This document shows positions 34,301 to 41,648 of a DNA stretch of 64,000 nucleotides, in pieces. The translations under genes were made by a program, and so were the position numbers. Numbering within the stretch: the stretch's first letter is position 1; every line of letters begins with the position of its first letter. Under the pieces are notes generated by a model. The model searched no databases, was not told where the DNA came from, and worked only from the letters and a program-made list of their open reading frames with translations. Source of the DNA: Meishania litoralis (GTDB taxonomy: Bacteria > Bacteroidota > Bacteroidia > Flavobacteriales > Flavobacteriaceae); NCBI RefSeq assembly GCF_042611095.1, contig NZ_JBHFPV010000001.1:1736001-1800000 (forward strand). Reading direction: 5' to 3'.

Positions 34301-34791
34301 ACGTAACGGACTCTCCCCCTTCGGGGGAGCCGGAGGGGGCCAAAACATTGCACAAAACCATCAAAAAAGTTGAGGACGACATCGAAAACTTCAGTTTTAA
34401 CACCTCGGTCTCCACTTTTATGATCTGTGTCAACGAATTGACCGCACAGAAGTGTCATAGCCGTGAAATTTTGGAACCATTGGCGATTTTGGTGTCGCCC
34501 TATGCTCCGCATATCGCAGAAGAACTTTGGGGGAAATTGGGCCATGGGGAGTCAATAGCCTTCGCGCCTTTTCCGAAATTTGAGGAGAAATATTTGGTGG
34601 AAAGTACAAAGGAGTACCCGATTTCCTTTAATGGCAAGATGCGTTTCACGATGGAACTTCCGTTAGACTTGAGCAAAGAAGAAATCGAGGCCGCGGTCAT
34701 GGCGAATGAAAAAACGCAACAACAATTACAGGGCCGAACGCCCAAGAAAGTGATCGTCGTGCCCGGAAAGATCGTTAACATTGTGGGATAA
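31318..34791 (+). CDS. leuS: Leucyl-tRNA synthetase with in-frame insertions, including a DUF559 nuclease domain
   Basis: Charges tRNA-Leu. ATG 31318 starts MNYNFNEIEAKWQKYW, the family norm; the frame extends 23 codons further up without support. At 1157 residues it is about 200 longer than I expect for the family. HVGH (48-51) and KMSKS (928-932) are intact, and the editing motif TTRPDTIFG is present. The excess has clear sources: residues 293-434 are a palindrome-bounded cassette encoding a DUF559 endonuclease domain at the entry of the CP1 editing domain; residues 909-918 (SLPLGEGRGG) and about 998-1008 (DSPPSGEPEGA) are single palindromic repeats translated in frame. All insertions keep the frame, and as an essential gene it must still work, unless a second copy exists elsewhere. 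Confidence 0.96.
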   Translation: MNYNFNEIEAKWQKYWAEHQTFKAENNSGKEKFYVLDMFPYPSGAGLHVGHPLGYIASDIYARYKRHKGFNVLHPQGYDSFGLPAEQYAIQTGQHPAITTEENIKTYRRQLDQLGFSFDWSREVRTSDPKYYKWTQWIFIQLFNSWYNKDTDKAEDIETLMSRFAAEGNTKVNAACDEDVSQFSADDWNSFSSKEQQEILLKYRLTYLADTEVNWVPALGTVLANDEIVNGVSERGGHPVVRKKMTQWSMRITAYAQRLLDGLNTIDWPQPLKDSQTNWIGRSEGASVNFKVLPLAPSEGGGITPRYITADSDLYPVLLERAKEMRKNPTAAEDKLWQALRRKNLDVRFRRQHPIYRFIVDFVCLEKGLIIEVDGKIHEYQLDNDAQRTLELEQKKGYTVIRFDNDEVLNDLERVVSEIEDVLNSLPLGEGWGGDFEIEVFTTRPDTIFGASFMTLAPEHELVPKITTPEQKAEVEAYIEATAKRSERDRMADVKTVSGTFTGAYAEHPFTKEPVPIWIGDYVLAGYGTGAVMSVPCGDQRDYDFAKHFGIPIPNIFEGIDISEEAFADKEKTIIANSDFLNGLSYKEAVKKVIAELEKIGQGKGKVNYRLRDAVFSRQRYWGEPFPVYYDEEGMPQMLDEKFLPLELPEVDKYLPTETGDPPLGNAKKWHWLQYGGDGKVVSKEEFENSSPEGRLGGPLELNTMPGWAGSSQYFNRYMDPHNDKEIFSREAIDYWQDVDLYIGGSEHATGHLLYSRFWQKFMFDKGLVPKAEFAKKLINQGMITGTSAFVYRMQQDTMLKDGIDVLKALDIKRKEYFLSKSLNDDYIGGVYNPILEKVKSQIIEDYKKVGVEAQWFEEVHPTSNPIHADVSFVNASDELDIEAFKNWRPEYKDAIFILENGELYDSNSLPLGEGRGGVFRVSREIEKMSKSKYNVVNPDDICEEYGADSLRMYEMFLGPLEQSKPWNTAGITGVHSFLKKLWRLYHSGPNGEFHVTDSPPSGEPEGAKTLHKTIKKVEDDIENFSFNTSVSTFMICVNELTAQKCHSREILEPLAILVSPYAPHIAEELWGKLGHGESIAFAPFPKFEEKYLVESTKEYPISFNGKMRFTMELPLDLSKEEIEAAVMANEKTQQQLQGRTPKKVIVVPGKIVNIVG
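32194..32223 (-). repeat. Palindromic repeat R1 (left end of the cassette)
   Basis: C-rich arm, TAG spacer, CCCCCTCC-GAGGGAGGGGG hairpin. Its reverse complement has the same architecture as R2-R4 (C-rich arm, short loop, G-rich arm, two- or three-base spacer, second G block), so it is an inverted member of the family. Translated as LPLAPSEGGG. Confidence 0.85.
32589..32620 (+). repeat. Palindromic repeat R2 (right end of the cassette)
   Basis: CTCCCTCCCC-TT-GGGGGAGGG hairpin followed by TT and GGGGAGGGG. The run GGGGGAGGGTTGGGGAGGGG also fits a G-quadruplex pattern (four G-runs, loops of 1-2). Translated as SLPLGEGWGG. Differs from R3 at only two bases. Confidence 0.9.
34041..34072 (+). repeat. 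Palindromic repeat R3, ten residues before KMSKS
   Basis: Identical to R2 over 32 bases except that CC replaces TT in the spacer, so the two copies spread recently. Translated as SLPLGEGRGG between residues 909 and 918 of LeuRS. No nuclease domain accompanies this copy. Confidence 0.9.
34311..34340 (+). repeat. Palindromic repeat R4 in leuS
   Basis: CTCCCCC-TTC-GGGGGAG hairpin, CC spacer, then GGAGGGGG: a more diverged member in the same orientation as R2 and R3. Translated as DSPPSGEPEGA ahead of KTLHKTIKK. Confidence 0.75.
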
Positions 34792-34887
34792 TCTCCTTTA
34801 CTTTAAGAAGAGTGAAGAGATAAGGGGCCACGGCAACAACATGAGCGTCACTTTGAACCCTTATGTTTCGAAACGGGCAAGCAATAA

Positions 34888-35163
34888 ATGAAAACCAATA
34901 AACCGACCATGGGCAACATTGAAATATTAGGTTTGGTGGCCGCTGCGATCACCACCTCGGGATTTGTTCCGCAAGTCTACAAAATCTGGAAAGAAAAATC
35001 CACCCACGATATTTCCTTGAACATGTACCTGCTCTTAACCTTGGGGTTGACGCTATGGCTTATCTATGGAATCAATATCGAAAGTTGGCCCGTAATTTTG
35101 GCCAATGGCATAACCTTGATACTTGTATTGGGTATTGTGGCACTAAAGATCAAATACAAGTAA
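34888..35163 (+). CDS. SemiSWEET-type sugar transporter
   Basis: 91 residues forming one triple-helix bundle with the PQ-loop motif FVPQVYKIW and WLIYGINIESWPVILANG. SemiSWEETs dimerise to make a facilitative sugar pore in the inner membrane. The second ATG (34909, MGNIEILGLV) matches the usual family start, so the first seven residues may not be translated. Lies 96 bp after leuS; the gap shows no gene. A weak terminator follows at 35175. Confidence 0.9.
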   Translation: MKTNKPTMGNIEILGLVAAAITTSGFVPQVYKIWKEKSTHDISLNMYLLLTLGLTLWLIYGINIESWPVILANGITLILVLGIVALKIKYK

Positions 35164-35174
35164 ACGACATTTTG

Positions 35175-35202
35175 TCGCCCTCCAGTATTTGGCGAGGTTT
35201 TT
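35175..35202 (+). terminator. Weak terminator after the SemiSWEET gene
   Basis: TCGCC (35175-35179) pairs with GGCGA (35191-35195) over an 11-base loop, followed by GG and a T-rich run. Short stem, so moderate confidence. Confidence 0.5.
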
Positions 35203-35278
35203 GTTTTAATGGTATGGATTCCGAACCTAAAAAAAAGGAATCTTTATTATATTTAATAAAATTTAAATCGAACATACT

Positions 35279-35977
35279 ATGGGAATGGGATATTGGATAT
35301 TAATCGGGGGTATTGGCTTGATCAGTATGCTGGTAAGCGGCAGACTGAAAAGCAAGTTTGCCCAGTACTCGAAAGTGCACCTTCAAAATGGAATGAGCGG
35401 TGCTGAGGTCGCTGAAAAAATGTTGGCCGATCACGGCATTCGTGATGTCAAGGTTGTTTCTACTCCGGGCATGCTTTCAGATCATTACAACCCGAAGAAC
35501 AAGACCGTAAATCTAAGTGAAGGGGTCTATAATCAACGCAATGCGGCGGCGGCGGCGGTCGCTGCGCATGAATGTGGGCATGCCGTGCAACATGCACAGG
35601 CCTATGAATGGTTGACCATGCGCTCGAAATTGGTTCCGGTGGTCAGTGTGACATCGGGCATGTCGATGTGGGTGGTTTTCGGCGGATTGATGCTGGGTGC
35701 CGCCGCCGGGGTAGGTCTTGGTTACTGGATCGCAGTTGTCGGATTGGGCATGATGGCTCTCGCCACCCTGTTCAGTTTTGTTACCCTGCCGGTGGAATAT
35801 GATGCGAGCAATCGCGCCCTGGCATGGTTGAAAGCGAAGAACATCGTTACCCAACAAGAATACAAAGGTTCCGAGGATGCCTTGAAATGGGCGGCCCGCA
35901 CCTATTTGGTCGCTGCCATTGGTTCGTTGGCGACCCTGATTTATTTTGGACTTCAGGTATTCGGAGGAAGGGATTAA
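35279..35977 (+). CDS. Membrane zinc metallopeptidase, YugP family
   Basis: 232 residues of the Zn-peptidase_2 (YugP-like) family. An N-terminal helix (GYWILIGGIGLISMLV), the zinc-binding AAHECGHAVQHAQAY at about 96-110, and two or three C-terminal membrane helices with FSFVTLPVEYDASNRAL, which carries the family's third acidic ligand region. Active site probably faces the cytosol or membrane; the substrate is unknown. Monocistronic, ended by a strong bidirectional terminator. Confidence 0.92.
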   Translation: MGMGYWILIGGIGLISMLVSGRLKSKFAQYSKVHLQNGMSGAEVAEKMLADHGIRDVKVVSTPGMLSDHYNPKNKTVNLSEGVYNQRNAAAAAVAAHECGHAVQHAQAYEWLTMRSKLVPVVSVTSGMSMWVVFGGLMLGAAAGVGLGYWIAVVGLGMMALATLFSFVTLPVEYDASNRALAWLKAKNIVTQQEYKGSEDALKWAARTYLVAAIGSLATLIYFGLQVFGGRD

Positions 35978-36007
35978 GAGCAAAGCTCGGTAAATTCAAA
36001 AGATAGT

Positions 36008-36044
36008 AACCCGTAAGGCTCAAACAAGGTTTTGCGGGTTTTAT
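36008..36044. terminator. Terminator between the convergent metallopeptidase and Lrp genes
   Basis: AACCCGTAA (36008-36016) pairs with TTGCGGGTT (36032-36040; one G-T pair) over a 15-base loop, with TTTTAT after it on the plus strand. It lies within the 70-base gap between two genes that end towards each other. The minus side has fewer Ts. Confidence 0.75.
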
Positions 36045-36047
36045 ACA

Positions 36048-36518
36048 TTAAATCGTAATCTGCCGGTCGATTTGCTGCGCCAGCGAAATGAAAGTCTCGG
36101 TTCTCGATACCCCTTCGATTTGTTGTATTTCTTTATTGAGTACCTGCATCAGATGTTCGTTGTCACGACAGAGCACCTTTATCAAGATCGACCAGTTTCC
36201 CGTAGTATAATGGCATTCCAAAACTTCGGGAATCTTTTCAAGTTGCTTTACCGCAATGGGGTTGCTCATGGCCTTATCCAAATAAATGCCGATATACGCC
36301 ATCGTGGTATAGCCCATAATCTTTGGGTTGATAATGAACTTAGACCCTGCCAGCAGACCCGAAGCTTCTAGTTTTCGAAGGCGTTGATGAATGGCCGCGC
36401 CTGAAATACCAATGTTCCGGGCGATTTCAAGTACCGGTTTGCGGGCATCATCCATCAAAAATCTTAGAATCTTTTTGTCGATACCGTCAATTTTTACTTT
36501 TTCGTTATCTGATTTCAT
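36048..36518 (-). CDS. Lrp/AsnC family regulator
   Basis: 156 residues: N-terminal winged helix-turn-helix (KIDGIDKKILRFLMDDARKPVLEIARNIGISGAAIHQRLRKLE) and a C-terminal RAM/ACT-like ligand domain (GIYLDKAMSNPIAVKQLEKIPEVLECHYTTGNWSILIKVLCRD). Such proteins sense amino acids and control their metabolism. It lies 85 bp downstream of the saccharopine dehydrogenase-like gene on the same strand, which suggests a link to lysine or a related amino acid, though that is only positional. Confidence 0.95.
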   Translation of the reverse strand: MKSDNEKVKIDGIDKKILRFLMDDARKPVLEIARNIGISGAAIHQRLRKLEASGLLAGSKFIINPKIMGYTTMAYIGIYLDKAMSNPIAVKQLEKIPEVLECHYTTGNWSILIKVLCRDNEHLMQVLNKEIQQIEGVSRTETFISLAQQIDRQITI

Positions 36519-36603
36519 GATTATGGTTTCATTCTATCGGTTAAAATAATCAATTATCAGACAAACCTATTTTGATTTAGGGCAAATAGCGATTTTTGAT
36601 AAG

Positions 36604-37977
36604 CTATTTATCGGAAATGGAATCAGGATTATACCCCAAGTAGGGTACGTTATATTCTTTAAAGACTACACCGTAGGCTTCCAACTCCTTAAGGATGGGT
36701 TCGTAGATTTCCTTGGAAATAGGGATTTGCACACCTGGGCGGGTTATTTTTTTGTTCAATATGAGCAGGGTGGCAATGGCGACCGGTAGTCCGACGGTCT
36801 TGGCCATCGCCGTATGGGACCGGTCTTCTCCGATGACCGCCATATTGGCGTCTATTTGATAATTGCGGCCATTGAGTTGGTATCCGAATTTGTGGTACAT
36901 CACGATCATGTCTTTGTCGTCATTGTCGAGAGTCCAACTATCTTCGAGCACATATTGTAACATTTGCGCGGGGGTCGCTTTCTTTAACGGTATTGTTTTC
37001 TTGGCATCAAAAAGATTGAGTTCGAGCAATTTTTCCCACCTGATATCATCTTGGTCGATTTTCAGATAGTGACGGGTCTTCAATTCTACCGAATCTGTTG
37101 GCGAATAAGGCAAAAAAAGGTTCACGAATTCACGGTACGACATCCCTTCGGAATTTTCGATGACATAGCTGTCATCGGTCATGCCCAGCTGTACGAACAT
37201 GTTCCAGGCTTTTGAAAAACCGACACGGCGCATGGTGCCCCTGTAAAGGGTCAAGACATCCTGCAGGCCGTAGGCCTCGCGATAATCAAGAGAATCACGA
37301 TTGGCATATCCTTCGAAACGACCGTATCCTTCAATGTCAAAAAACTCGGTACGGCGAAAAAGCCTATGGTAAGGAATGTATTTGTAGGTACCCTCTTGAA
37401 GAAACTTTGCCGCCCCGCCCTGCCCCGCGAGTACCACGTTGCGCGGATTCCATGTGAACTTATAGTTCCAAAGATTGTTGTCAGATTCGGGAGCTACCAG
37501 TCCGCCGGTAAAAGATTCGAACAAGAGCATTTTGCCGCCTTTGGCACGAATTCGGTCGATGACCTGCATGGCGCTCATATGGTCGATACCGGGATCTAGC
37601 CCGATCTCGTTCATGAAAATCAATCCTTTTGCTTGGGCATGCGCATTTAATTCCTTGATCTCTTTACTTACATAAGAGGCCGTCACAAGATGCTTTTCCA
37701 AGGCAATGCAGTCCTTGGCAACCTCAATATGAAACCTTGCCGGAAGCATTGAAACCACGATGTCAGCAATTTGTATGTTTTTTTTACGGTCTTCTTCATT
37801 GAAAATATCCAACTTGAGAACGGTACATGCCGAATGTTCTTGAATATGCATCGGTATCGTACTGGGGTCGATATCGCCAATGGTCAGATGCAGATTTTCG
37901 TTCCCGGCTTTTTCTATAAAATAATCGAGCAGGTACGAAGTGGATTTTCCAGCGCCTAATACAAGTATTTTCCGCAT
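36604..37977 (-). CDS. Saccharopine dehydrogenase family protein
   Basis: 457 residues: N-terminal Rossmann domain (ILVLGAGKSTSYLLDYF) and the large C-terminal saccharopine dehydrogenase domain (NEIGLDPGIDHMSAMQVIDR, SFTGGLVAPESDNN, NPRNVVLAGQGG). Family members oxidise saccharopine to lysine or to glutamate and aminoadipate semialdehyde. The bacterial direction is uncertain; lysine breakdown is likely. The following Lrp-type gene may regulate it. Confidence 0.9.
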   Translation of the reverse strand: MRKILVLGAGKSTSYLLDYFIEKAGNENLHLTIGDIDPSTIPMHIQEHSACTVLKLDIFNEEDRKKNIQIADIVVSMLPARFHIEVAKDCIALEKHLVTASYVSKEIKELNAHAQAKGLIFMNEIGLDPGIDHMSAMQVIDRIRAKGGKMLLFESFTGGLVAPESDNNLWNYKFTWNPRNVVLAGQGGAAKFLQEGTYKYIPYHRLFRRTEFFDIEGYGRFEGYANRDSLDYREAYGLQDVLTLYRGTMRRVGFSKAWNMFVQLGMTDDSYVIENSEGMSYREFVNLFLPYSPTDSVELKTRHYLKIDQDDIRWEKLLELNLFDAKKTIPLKKATPAQMLQYVLEDSWTLDNDDKDMIVMYHKFGYQLNGRNYQIDANMAVIGEDRSHTAMAKTVGLPVAIATLLILNKKITRPGVQIPISKEIYEPILKELEAYGVVFKEYNVPYLGYNPDSISDK

Positions 37978-38060
37978 TATTGCTTATTGGTTAACTTTGA
38001 TATAACGAAGGGCTAAGGTATCAAATTGTTACATTTATAAAAAAAAGAACTTTTCAAGTT

Positions 38061-38447
38061 ATGAACAAAACAATATTTTTGACCGCCGTCATTATGGGCG
38101 TTTTGGCAATAGGATTGGGTGCTTTCGGTGCCCATGGGCTTGAAAAATTGGTCGATGCCGATTCCGTAGCGACATTCGAGACCGGAGTAATGTATCAGAT
38201 GTACCATGCCCTTTTCTTGCTGATCCTGGCCGGTTTTGTAAAAATATCAGAAAGAAGTAAAAAGTTGGTGTTCTACCTAATAATGACAGGTGTATTGTTC
38301 TTTTCTTTTTCGATTTATCTATTGGCGACCAACAGTCTCACCACTTTTGATTTCAAGACGATAGGTTTCATTACCCCGATCGGTGGATTACTGCTCATTT
38401 TGGGTTGGATTGTCTTGGGCTATCGTGGTTTCCGGAATTTCAACTAA
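38061..38447 (+). CDS. DUF423 membrane protein (YgdD-like)
   Basis: 128 residues with four membrane helices. The start MNKTIFLTAVIMGVLAIGLGAFGAHGLEKLV and VMYQMYHALFLL are DUF423 hallmarks. The family is widespread and uncharacterised. It diverges from the saccharopine dehydrogenase gene across 83 bp and precedes pckA by 68 bp, with a separate promoter for pckA between them. Confidence 0.92.
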   Translation: MNKTIFLTAVIMGVLAIGLGAFGAHGLEKLVDADSVATFETGVMYQMYHALFLLILAGFVKISERSKKLVFYLIMTGVLFFSFSIYLLATNSLTTFDFKTIGFITPIGGLLLILGWIVLGYRGFRNFN

Positions 38448-38486
38448 TAAATTCGCAAAGTTATAGACCATAAATTTATTTTATGA

Positions 38487-38494
38487 TAATTTTG
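38487..38494 (+). promoter_or_regulatory. Predicted pckA -7 element
   Basis: TAATTTTG matches TAnnTTTG, 21 bases before the pckA ATG. No matching -33 TTTG was found. Confidence 0.5.
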
Positions 38495-38515
38495 CGTACT
38501 TAAAAACCCATCTGA

Positions 38516-40132
38516 ATGAATATATCGGAAAATTCTGCCTCAACCATTTCTCTGAAAGAATATGGAATCGAACACGATAATGTACATTATCAATTATCCC
38601 CAAGAAAGTTGCATGATATAACCTTGGAAAAAGCAATGGGAAATGAGGCTTCTTCAGGAGCTTTGGCGATAAATACCGGTGAGTTTACCGGAAGATCGCC
38701 GATGGACCGATTCATCGTAAAAGATGGAGTTACTACAGATGAGGTTTGGTGGGGCGACATCAATATACCTTTTGAACCCGAAAAATTCGATCGGCTCTAT
38801 GATAAGGTCATCGCGTATCTGAACGATAAAGAGTTGTTCGTTCGCGATTGTTATGCGTGTGCTGACCATAATTACCGTATGGATATTCGTGTTATCAACG
38901 AATACCCCTGGTCGAACCAATTCGCCTATAATATGTTCATCAGGCCCACCCTCGAAGAGTTAAAACATTTTGAACCTGAGTGGACGGTCATCAATGCTCC
39001 CGGTTTTAAGGCCGATGCTTCGGTCGATGGCACGAGACAGCACAATTTCGCCATTTTGAATTTTACGCGAAAGATTGCCCTGATAGGTGGTACGGGCTAT
39101 ACCGGAGAAATCAAAAAAGGTATTTTTTCCGCCTTGAATTTTATACTTCCCGTTCAAAAGAACACCCTGCCCATGCATTGTTCCGCCAATGTTGGAACAA
39201 ATGGTGATACGGCCATTTTTTTCGGACTTTCTGGAACAGGTAAAACCACTTTGTCGACCGATGCCAACCGTAAGTTGATCGGCGATGACGAGCACGGTTG
39301 GAACAATGAAAATGCCGTTTTCAATTTTGAGGGGGGTTGTTATGCCAAGGTCATCAATCTATCCGAAGAAAATGAGCCTGAAATTTTCGGGGCGATAAAA
39401 AAGGGGGCAATACTCGAAAATGTCATAATGGATGAGGCCGGGAATGTCGATTTTGCCGATACCTCGATTACTCAGAATACAAGGGTGAGTTACCCTATTT
39501 ATCATATACCTAATGTTCAAAGGCCTTCCATTGGTAAGAACCCAAAGAACATTTTCTTTTTGACGGCCGATGCCTTTGGGGTATTGCCCCCGATTTCTAA
39601 GTTGACACCGAGCCAAGCGGCCTATCATTTCATTTCGGGGTATACAGCGAAAGTTGCCGGAACGGAAGCGGGAGTTGTAGAGCCCGTACCCTCGTTTTCG
39701 GCGTGTTTTGGAGCACCCTTTATGCCATTGCATCCGGCGAAATATGCCGAAATGTTAAGTAAGAAAATGACGAACGCAGGGGTAAACGTGTGGCTGGTGA
39801 ACACAGGTTGGACTGGCGGACCCTACGGAGTGGGTACAAGGATGAAATTGAAATATACGCGGGCCATGATCAACGCGGTCCTTAATGGTGATCTAGGGTT
39901 ATATTCTTACGATGCATACCACATTCATTCGGTTTTCGGGGTAGCGCAGCCAAGGGAATGCCCTGGCGTACCAACCGACGTACTTAGCCCGAGAACAACA
40001 TGGAACGATGATGAGGCTTACTATAGAACCGCCTTTAAATTGTCAAATGCCTTTCGGGAGAATTTCAAGAAATTCGAGGCCTTTGCCAGCGAGGAAATCA
40101 GAAGGGGAGGCCCTCAAAGATATGCCTACTAA
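38516..40132 (+). CDS. pckA: Phosphoenolpyruvate carboxykinase (ATP)
   Basis: Converts oxaloacetate and ATP to phosphoenolpyruvate, the entry step of gluconeogenesis. 538 residues, standard length. TGEFTGRSPMDRFIVKD near the start binds substrate, the kinase P-loop is GLSGTGKTTLS, followed by the metal site IGDDEHGWNN, and NTGWTGGPYGVGTRMK near the C-terminus. Monocistronic, with its own predicted promoter. The 105-base gap to the convergent hemD gene shows no clear terminator. Confidence 0.98.
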   Translation: MNISENSASTISLKEYGIEHDNVHYQLSPRKLHDITLEKAMGNEASSGALAINTGEFTGRSPMDRFIVKDGVTTDEVWWGDINIPFEPEKFDRLYDKVIAYLNDKELFVRDCYACADHNYRMDIRVINEYPWSNQFAYNMFIRPTLEELKHFEPEWTVINAPGFKADASVDGTRQHNFAILNFTRKIALIGGTGYTGEIKKGIFSALNFILPVQKNTLPMHCSANVGTNGDTAIFFGLSGTGKTTLSTDANRKLIGDDEHGWNNENAVFNFEGGCYAKVINLSEENEPEIFGAIKKGAILENVIMDEAGNVDFADTSITQNTRVSYPIYHIPNVQRPSIGKNPKNIFFLTADAFGVLPPISKLTPSQAAYHFISGYTAKVAGTEAGVVEPVPSFSACFGAPFMPLHPAKYAEMLSKKMTNAGVNVWLVNTGWTGGPYGVGTRMKLKYTRAMINAVLNGDLGLYSYDAYHIHSVFGVAQPRECPGVPTDVLSPRTTWNDDEAYYRTAFKLSNAFRENFKKFEAFASEEIRRGGPQRYAY

Positions 40133-40237
40133 AAACTAGGCTGACCAAAAGGTGGCTGCAAATGTCTTATTGACCTTGTCGGAATAATTTAAATTGTTGA
40201 AAATCAAAAACGGTTTCGACAGGCTAAACAAGAATAC

Positions 40238-40984
40238 TTATTTCTTATTCGCTTCAGTGATATATTTTTGAAGCGCCATGGTCATCGAGGGTGTTTCAGG
40301 TGTCGGGGCCTTGATATCGATACGTAGGCCGGCGTCGGTGGCCGCATTTACCGTAGAGTTTCCGAATACTGCGATTCGCGTATCGTTTTGTTCAAAATCA
40401 GGAAAGTTCTTCAATAAAGATTCGATTCCTGATGGACTAAAGAAAACCAGTACATCGTAATATACATCACGAAGATCAGATAAGTCACTGATCACGGTCT
40501 TGTAAAAGATTCCCCTTGTCCAATCGATTCCGATTTTGTCCAATGTTTCTGGCACTATGCTTTTTAGGGAGTCTGAAGAGGGTAAAAGAAATTTTTCGTC
40601 TTTGTATTTCTTAAAGAGTGCGGCCAAATCGGCAAAATTCATCTTGCCTACATATATTTTTCGTTTGCGGTAGACTACATATTTCTGAAGGTAGTACGCA
40701 ACCGCCTCAGATTGGCAAAAGTATTTCATCGAGTCGGGCACCTTGAAGCGCATTTCTTCGGCTATTCTAAAGTAATGGTCAACCGCATTTCTACTGGTAA
40801 GTATGACGGCGGTGTAATTCTTAAGGTCTATTTTTTGCTGACGAACCGATTTGGCATCGACCCCCTCAACGTGTATAAAAGGGCGGAAATCTACCTTGAC
40901 CTTGGCCTTATCGATTAGTTTCGAATAAGGGGAGTTCTCCATCTTCGGTTCCGGTTGAGATACCAAAATCGTTTTTACTTTCAT
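40238..40984 (-). CDS. hemD: Uroporphyrinogen-III synthase
   Basis: Closes and inverts ring D of hydroxymethylbilane in haem synthesis. 248 residues, two-domain fold; the family has few invariant residues. Support comes from TAVILTSRNAVDHYFR near 55, KFLLPSSDSLKSIVPETLDK, and FFSPSGIESLLKNFPDF with VFGNSTVNAATDAGLRIDIKAP towards the end. Located 10 bp after the DUF4271 gene, a pairing I recall as conserved in Flavobacteriia. Confidence 0.9.
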   Translation of the reverse strand: MKVKTILVSQPEPKMENSPYSKLIDKAKVKVDFRPFIHVEGVDAKSVRQQKIDLKNYTAVILTSRNAVDHYFRIAEEMRFKVPDSMKYFCQSEAVAYYLQKYVVYRKRKIYVGKMNFADLAALFKKYKDEKFLLPSSDSLKSIVPETLDKIGIDWTRGIFYKTVISDLSDLRDVYYDVLVFFSPSGIESLLKNFPDFEQNDTRIAVFGNSTVNAATDAGLRIDIKAPTPETPSMTMALQKYITEANKK

Positions 40985-40994
40985 ACACCTTGTA

Positions 40995-41648
40995 TTATTT
41001 AAGATAGCTTCCTAGAATGATCAGTGGCGCAATTTCAAGAGCGCAAAGGTACAAAATAAAATAGAAAAAGTTATTTGAGATCAATTTTTGATGATTCCTC
41101 AGTAGGGTGATCCAGCCGATTCCATTAACAAAAAAAATAAGCGCCAAAGCTACATAAATCACAAGTTTTGAGTCTTTTAACAAGTAGGCAAGTATAACGT
41201 TTGCCAAGAACATAATGAAGCCGCTGTGATTTAGGTAAGAGCTTTTCTTGAAAATGATCTCACTTATGGCCCTGTTCGTCCCAAAAATAAATCCGTTGGC
41301 AAATTGAAGTAAGACCTTGACCCCGATGAAGCCGATCATACCTGCCAAAATCATTAAAAAAACTGCGGCATCGATCTGTTGTGATGGTTCAGAGAAGGCT
41401 TTCCATATAAAAAAAACAAAAAGTGAAAAATTAATGATCAAAAAGATACTGAAGAAAATGTGGAACCAATTGACCAACTTCTCTTTTTTGTTGTACATGA
41501 AGATATACTTGTTGTTAAAGGGCAGAATCGCGAAGTTCAAGAAACGATTGTAAAAAATACCCTTTGCTATTACGACGAACAAGAGACTGCCAAAAATCAG
41601 TATGGTAATCCAATCGATGTTTTCGGTAGTTCTTATTATTGGTTCCAT
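40995..41648 (-). CDS. DUF4271 membrane protein
   Basis: 217 residues with about six membrane helices and few polar motifs (YNRFLNFAILPFNNKYIF after the first helix). I recognise it as DUF4271, a Bacteroidetes family nearly always next to hemD; the function is unknown. Its first 13 bases overlap the end of the glycosyltransferase gene, and its end is 10 bp from hemD, so the three form one operon. Confidence 0.85.
   Translation of the reverse strand: MEPIIRTTENIDWITILIFGSLLFVVIAKGIFYNRFLNFAILPFNNKYIFMYNKKEKLVNWFHIFFSIFLIINFSLFVFFIWKAFSEPSQQIDAAVFLMILAGMIGFIGVKVLLQFANGFIFGTNRAISEIIFKKSSYLNHSGFIMFLANVILAYLLKDSKLVIYVALALIFFVNGIGWITLLRNHQKLISNNFFYFILYLCALEIAPLIILGSYLK

Noticed and set aside
34792..34887. 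96-base gap after leuS checked for a repeat or small RNA
   Set aside because: No stem, terminator or similarity to R1-R4 could be drawn.
40196..40235. Stretch around GTTTCGACAGGCTAAAC between pckA and hemD, resembling an intergenic repeat
   Set aside because: No second copy in the window and no hairpin; too short to call.
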